From: Marinomonas mediterranea MMB-1
GTDB lineage: Bacteria; Pseudomonadota; Gammaproteobacteria; Pseudomonadales; Marinomonadaceae
Direction of reading: 5' to 3'
Assembly: GCF_000192865.1 (NCBI RefSeq)
Contig: NC_015276.1
Span: 4,024,501-4,088,500, forward strand
Length of the DNA stretch: 64,000 nt
The translations under genes were made by a program, and so were the position numbers. Below the pieces are notes generated by a model, which saw only the letters and a program-made list of their open reading frames with translations, did not search any database and was not told the origin of the DNA. Position 1 is the stretch's first letter; each line of letters opens with the position of its first letter. Below are positions 62,654-64,000 of the stretch, piece by piece.

Positions 62654-63658
62654 TTACGGTTTACTTCGACGAACCAATTTCACACCAGTTTGAATCAGAG
62701 AGACACCTTTACGCGCTTGCAACTCCCCGCAAATGCCTTTCGGTAAGTACAAAGCGAATAGGACTGCTACGGCCCCCAGTCCAGCCAAATACCAAGCACC
62801 AAAATCACCAAACACTTCTTGGAGTATAAAGAACAAAATCGCGCCAATAATAGGCCCTTCAAACGTCCCTAAGCCGCCAACCAATACCATAAATAGCATA
62901 AAGACAGTCCATTGAACACCAAAATTGGTACGAGGCTGAAACGTGATCGCTGTAGAAAGCCAAATACAACCTGCAAAAGCACATCCTACCGCAGCAATCA
63001 CAAAGATAATCCGCTTGGTAGATTCAACTTTAATCCCGACAGATCGCGCCGCTTCCTCATCGTCCCTGATTGCCTGAGCCGCCGCACCAAGGCGGCTTTT
63101 TAATAACACCAACACGCCTCCAGAAAACACCACAAATACACTCAAGCTAAACCAAAAATTCAAACTACGCCGAAGCTCTGGTTCATAGGCATTCATAGCC
63201 AATAAAGAAGTACCTGTTTCTCCCTGAATAATCGGGTCAAACATCACAAAGATACGAATAACCTCAGCGATGACCCACATAGCAATCGCGAACTCACCGC
63301 CTTTCAGGTTTAAAACGAAAAAGGATATGAGATAAGCGATAACAGCAACAGCTAACGATCCTATAATAAACGCGCCATAGGGGTTCATATCAGCCATAAC
63401 AAGGCGAATAGCAAAGTACGCGCCTAGACCAAAGAAAGCTTGTTGACCAACTGAAACTAACCCAGCGAAGCCCGCCAAAAGGTTCCACATCATGGCAAGA
63501 ACGATATAAATCATCAACATAGTGACTTTATCGATAATCTGACCGTCAGCATAAAAAGGTAACAACGCAAGACACACAACAATGAGCGCAGCCACTTTAA
63601 ACGTCAGTCTGCCTTTTGCGTCCCATGACTCCACCGTCATTGATTGTTTATTTATCAT
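62654..63658 (-). CDS. livM: Branched-chain amino-acid ABC transporter permease LivM
   Basis: 334 residues with about nine hydrophobic helices. 'LLAGFAGLVSVGQQAFFGLGAYFA' near residue 60, 'AIRDDEEAARSVGI' near residue 198 (the EAA-type loop) and 'VQWTVFMLFMVLVGGLGTFEGPIIGA' near residue 245 are LivM hallmarks. The start overlaps the end of the LivH gene by 4 bases. The pair imports branched-chain amino acids, or related ligands such as urea or amides, with ATPases encoded outside the window. Confidence 0.92.
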   Translation of the reverse strand: MINKQSMTVESWDAKGRLTFKVAALIVVCLALLPFYADGQIIDKVTMLMIYIVLAMMWNLLAGFAGLVSVGQQAFFGLGAYFAIRLVMADMNPYGAFIIGSLAVAVIAYLISFFVLNLKGGEFAIAMWVIAEVIRIFVMFDPIIQGETGTSLLAMNAYEPELRRSLNFWFSLSVFVVFSGGVLVLLKSRLGAAAQAIRDDEEAARSVGIKVESTKRIIFVIAAVGCAFAGCIWLSTAITFQPRTNFGVQWTVFMLFMVLVGGLGTFEGPIIGAILFFILQEVFGDFGAWYLAGLGAVAVLFALYLPKGICGELQARKGVSLIQTGVKLVRRSKP

Positions 63659-64000
63659 TGTGAAGCCCCTCGCTCTTTTACAGGCGTTATGTTTTTCTCA
63701 GCGGTACGTTTGTCAGAAGAGAAAGAAGATAGATATGCTCTCCAGCCACCGACATGAAGCGCTTTTTGATTTAAGAATCGAACACCTAATACAAGGAGAA
63801 AAAGAGAATGCCCTGCTAACTGAAACCATTGAGGATCGAAGAACGCACCGACACTTTGTGCCACACCAAGTGCAATGCCTCCTAACAAGGTTCCCCATAG
63901 TGAGCCGATACCGCCAATAACAACCGCCTCAAATGCAAAAATAAGCTGAGCCGGACCTGAATAAGGCGCAATAGAAGCGCGCATAGCGAGCATTACCCCG
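63655..64000 (-). CDS. livH: Branched-chain amino-acid ABC transporter permease LivH, C-terminal part
   Basis: About 115 visible residues; the gene continues past base 64000. 'FAFEAVVIGGIGSLWGTLLGGIALGVAQS' is the typical LivH end, followed by a last helix ('SLFLLVLGVRFLN') and a charged tail of 35 residues. It pairs with LivM encoded directly downstream. Confidence 0.9.
   Translation of the reverse strand, partial: GVMLAMRASIAPYSGPAQLIFAFEAVVIGGIGSLWGTLLGGIALGVAQSVGAFFDPQWFQLAGHSLFLLVLGVRFLNQKALHVGGWRAYLSSFSSDKRTAEKNITPVKERGASQ

Overview
The window reads as chromosome of a marine gammaproteobacterium, most likely an Oceanospirillales member such as Marinomonas. This is inferred from moderate GC content, a Pseudomonas/Oceanospirillales-type algH-ruvX-pyrR-pyrB-pyrC' cluster, a yggS-proC-yggT cluster, a ugp system, many c-di-GMP proteins and a complete type VI secretion system (T6SS). 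No ribosomal RNA is present to confirm the genus.

Layout. 1-408: end of an amino-acid ABC permease. 513-8425 (minus): YeaD mutarotase; a response regulator followed by a PAS-GGDEF cyclase; then an operon of an eroded 5'-nucleotidase, a membrane GGDEF cyclase and a CofD/YvcK-like protein. 8670-15220 (minus): glycerol-phosphate uptake operon ugpB-A-E-C-Q, a DeoR-type regulator and a HAD phosphatase. A perfect 16-bp inverted repeat sits just before the ugpB ribosome binding site. 15397-18929: a MASE1/CHASE hybrid histidine kinase and its separate Hpt protein. 19061-39201 (minus): one T6SS cluster in the order tssJ-K-L-M-tagF-A-B-C-hcp-tssE-F-G-clpV-vgrG. No PAAR, effector or immunity gene is visible.

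39600-49600 is an accessory island. It starts with a hicBA pair whose toxin gene carries a 5-bp tandem duplication. It continues with a P2 Ogr/Delta-like zinc-finger gene and a frameshifted phage-like gene. An AT-rich cassette of three unrecognised genes follows (41870-43809), then two tiny Cys-rich proteins, a zinc-ribbon membrane protein that seems to have lost its ATG, a two-TM protein with a pentapeptide-repeat membrane protein, and a soluble/membrane gene pair (47280-48946). The island ends in a frameshifted, N-terminally truncated tyrosine recombinase beside two identical tRNA-Phe genes. Two cargo junctions share a divergent promoter-like element (44342-44370 and 47203-47232). The layout resembles a decayed P2-type prophage used as a cargo site. 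The three-gene cassette and the soluble/membrane pair are the best candidates for an undescribed system, possibly anti-phage, but nothing in the sequence proves function.

50172-64000 is core genome: trmL, a K+ channel with a TrkA-N domain, a DUF924 protein, a ferredoxin, coaD, yggT-proC-yggS, a GGDEF-like protein without the signature, the pyrimidine cluster (with a non-catalytic dihydroorotase homologue and a structured region before pyrB), a 2-oxoglutarate oxygenase, and livM/livH running off the end.
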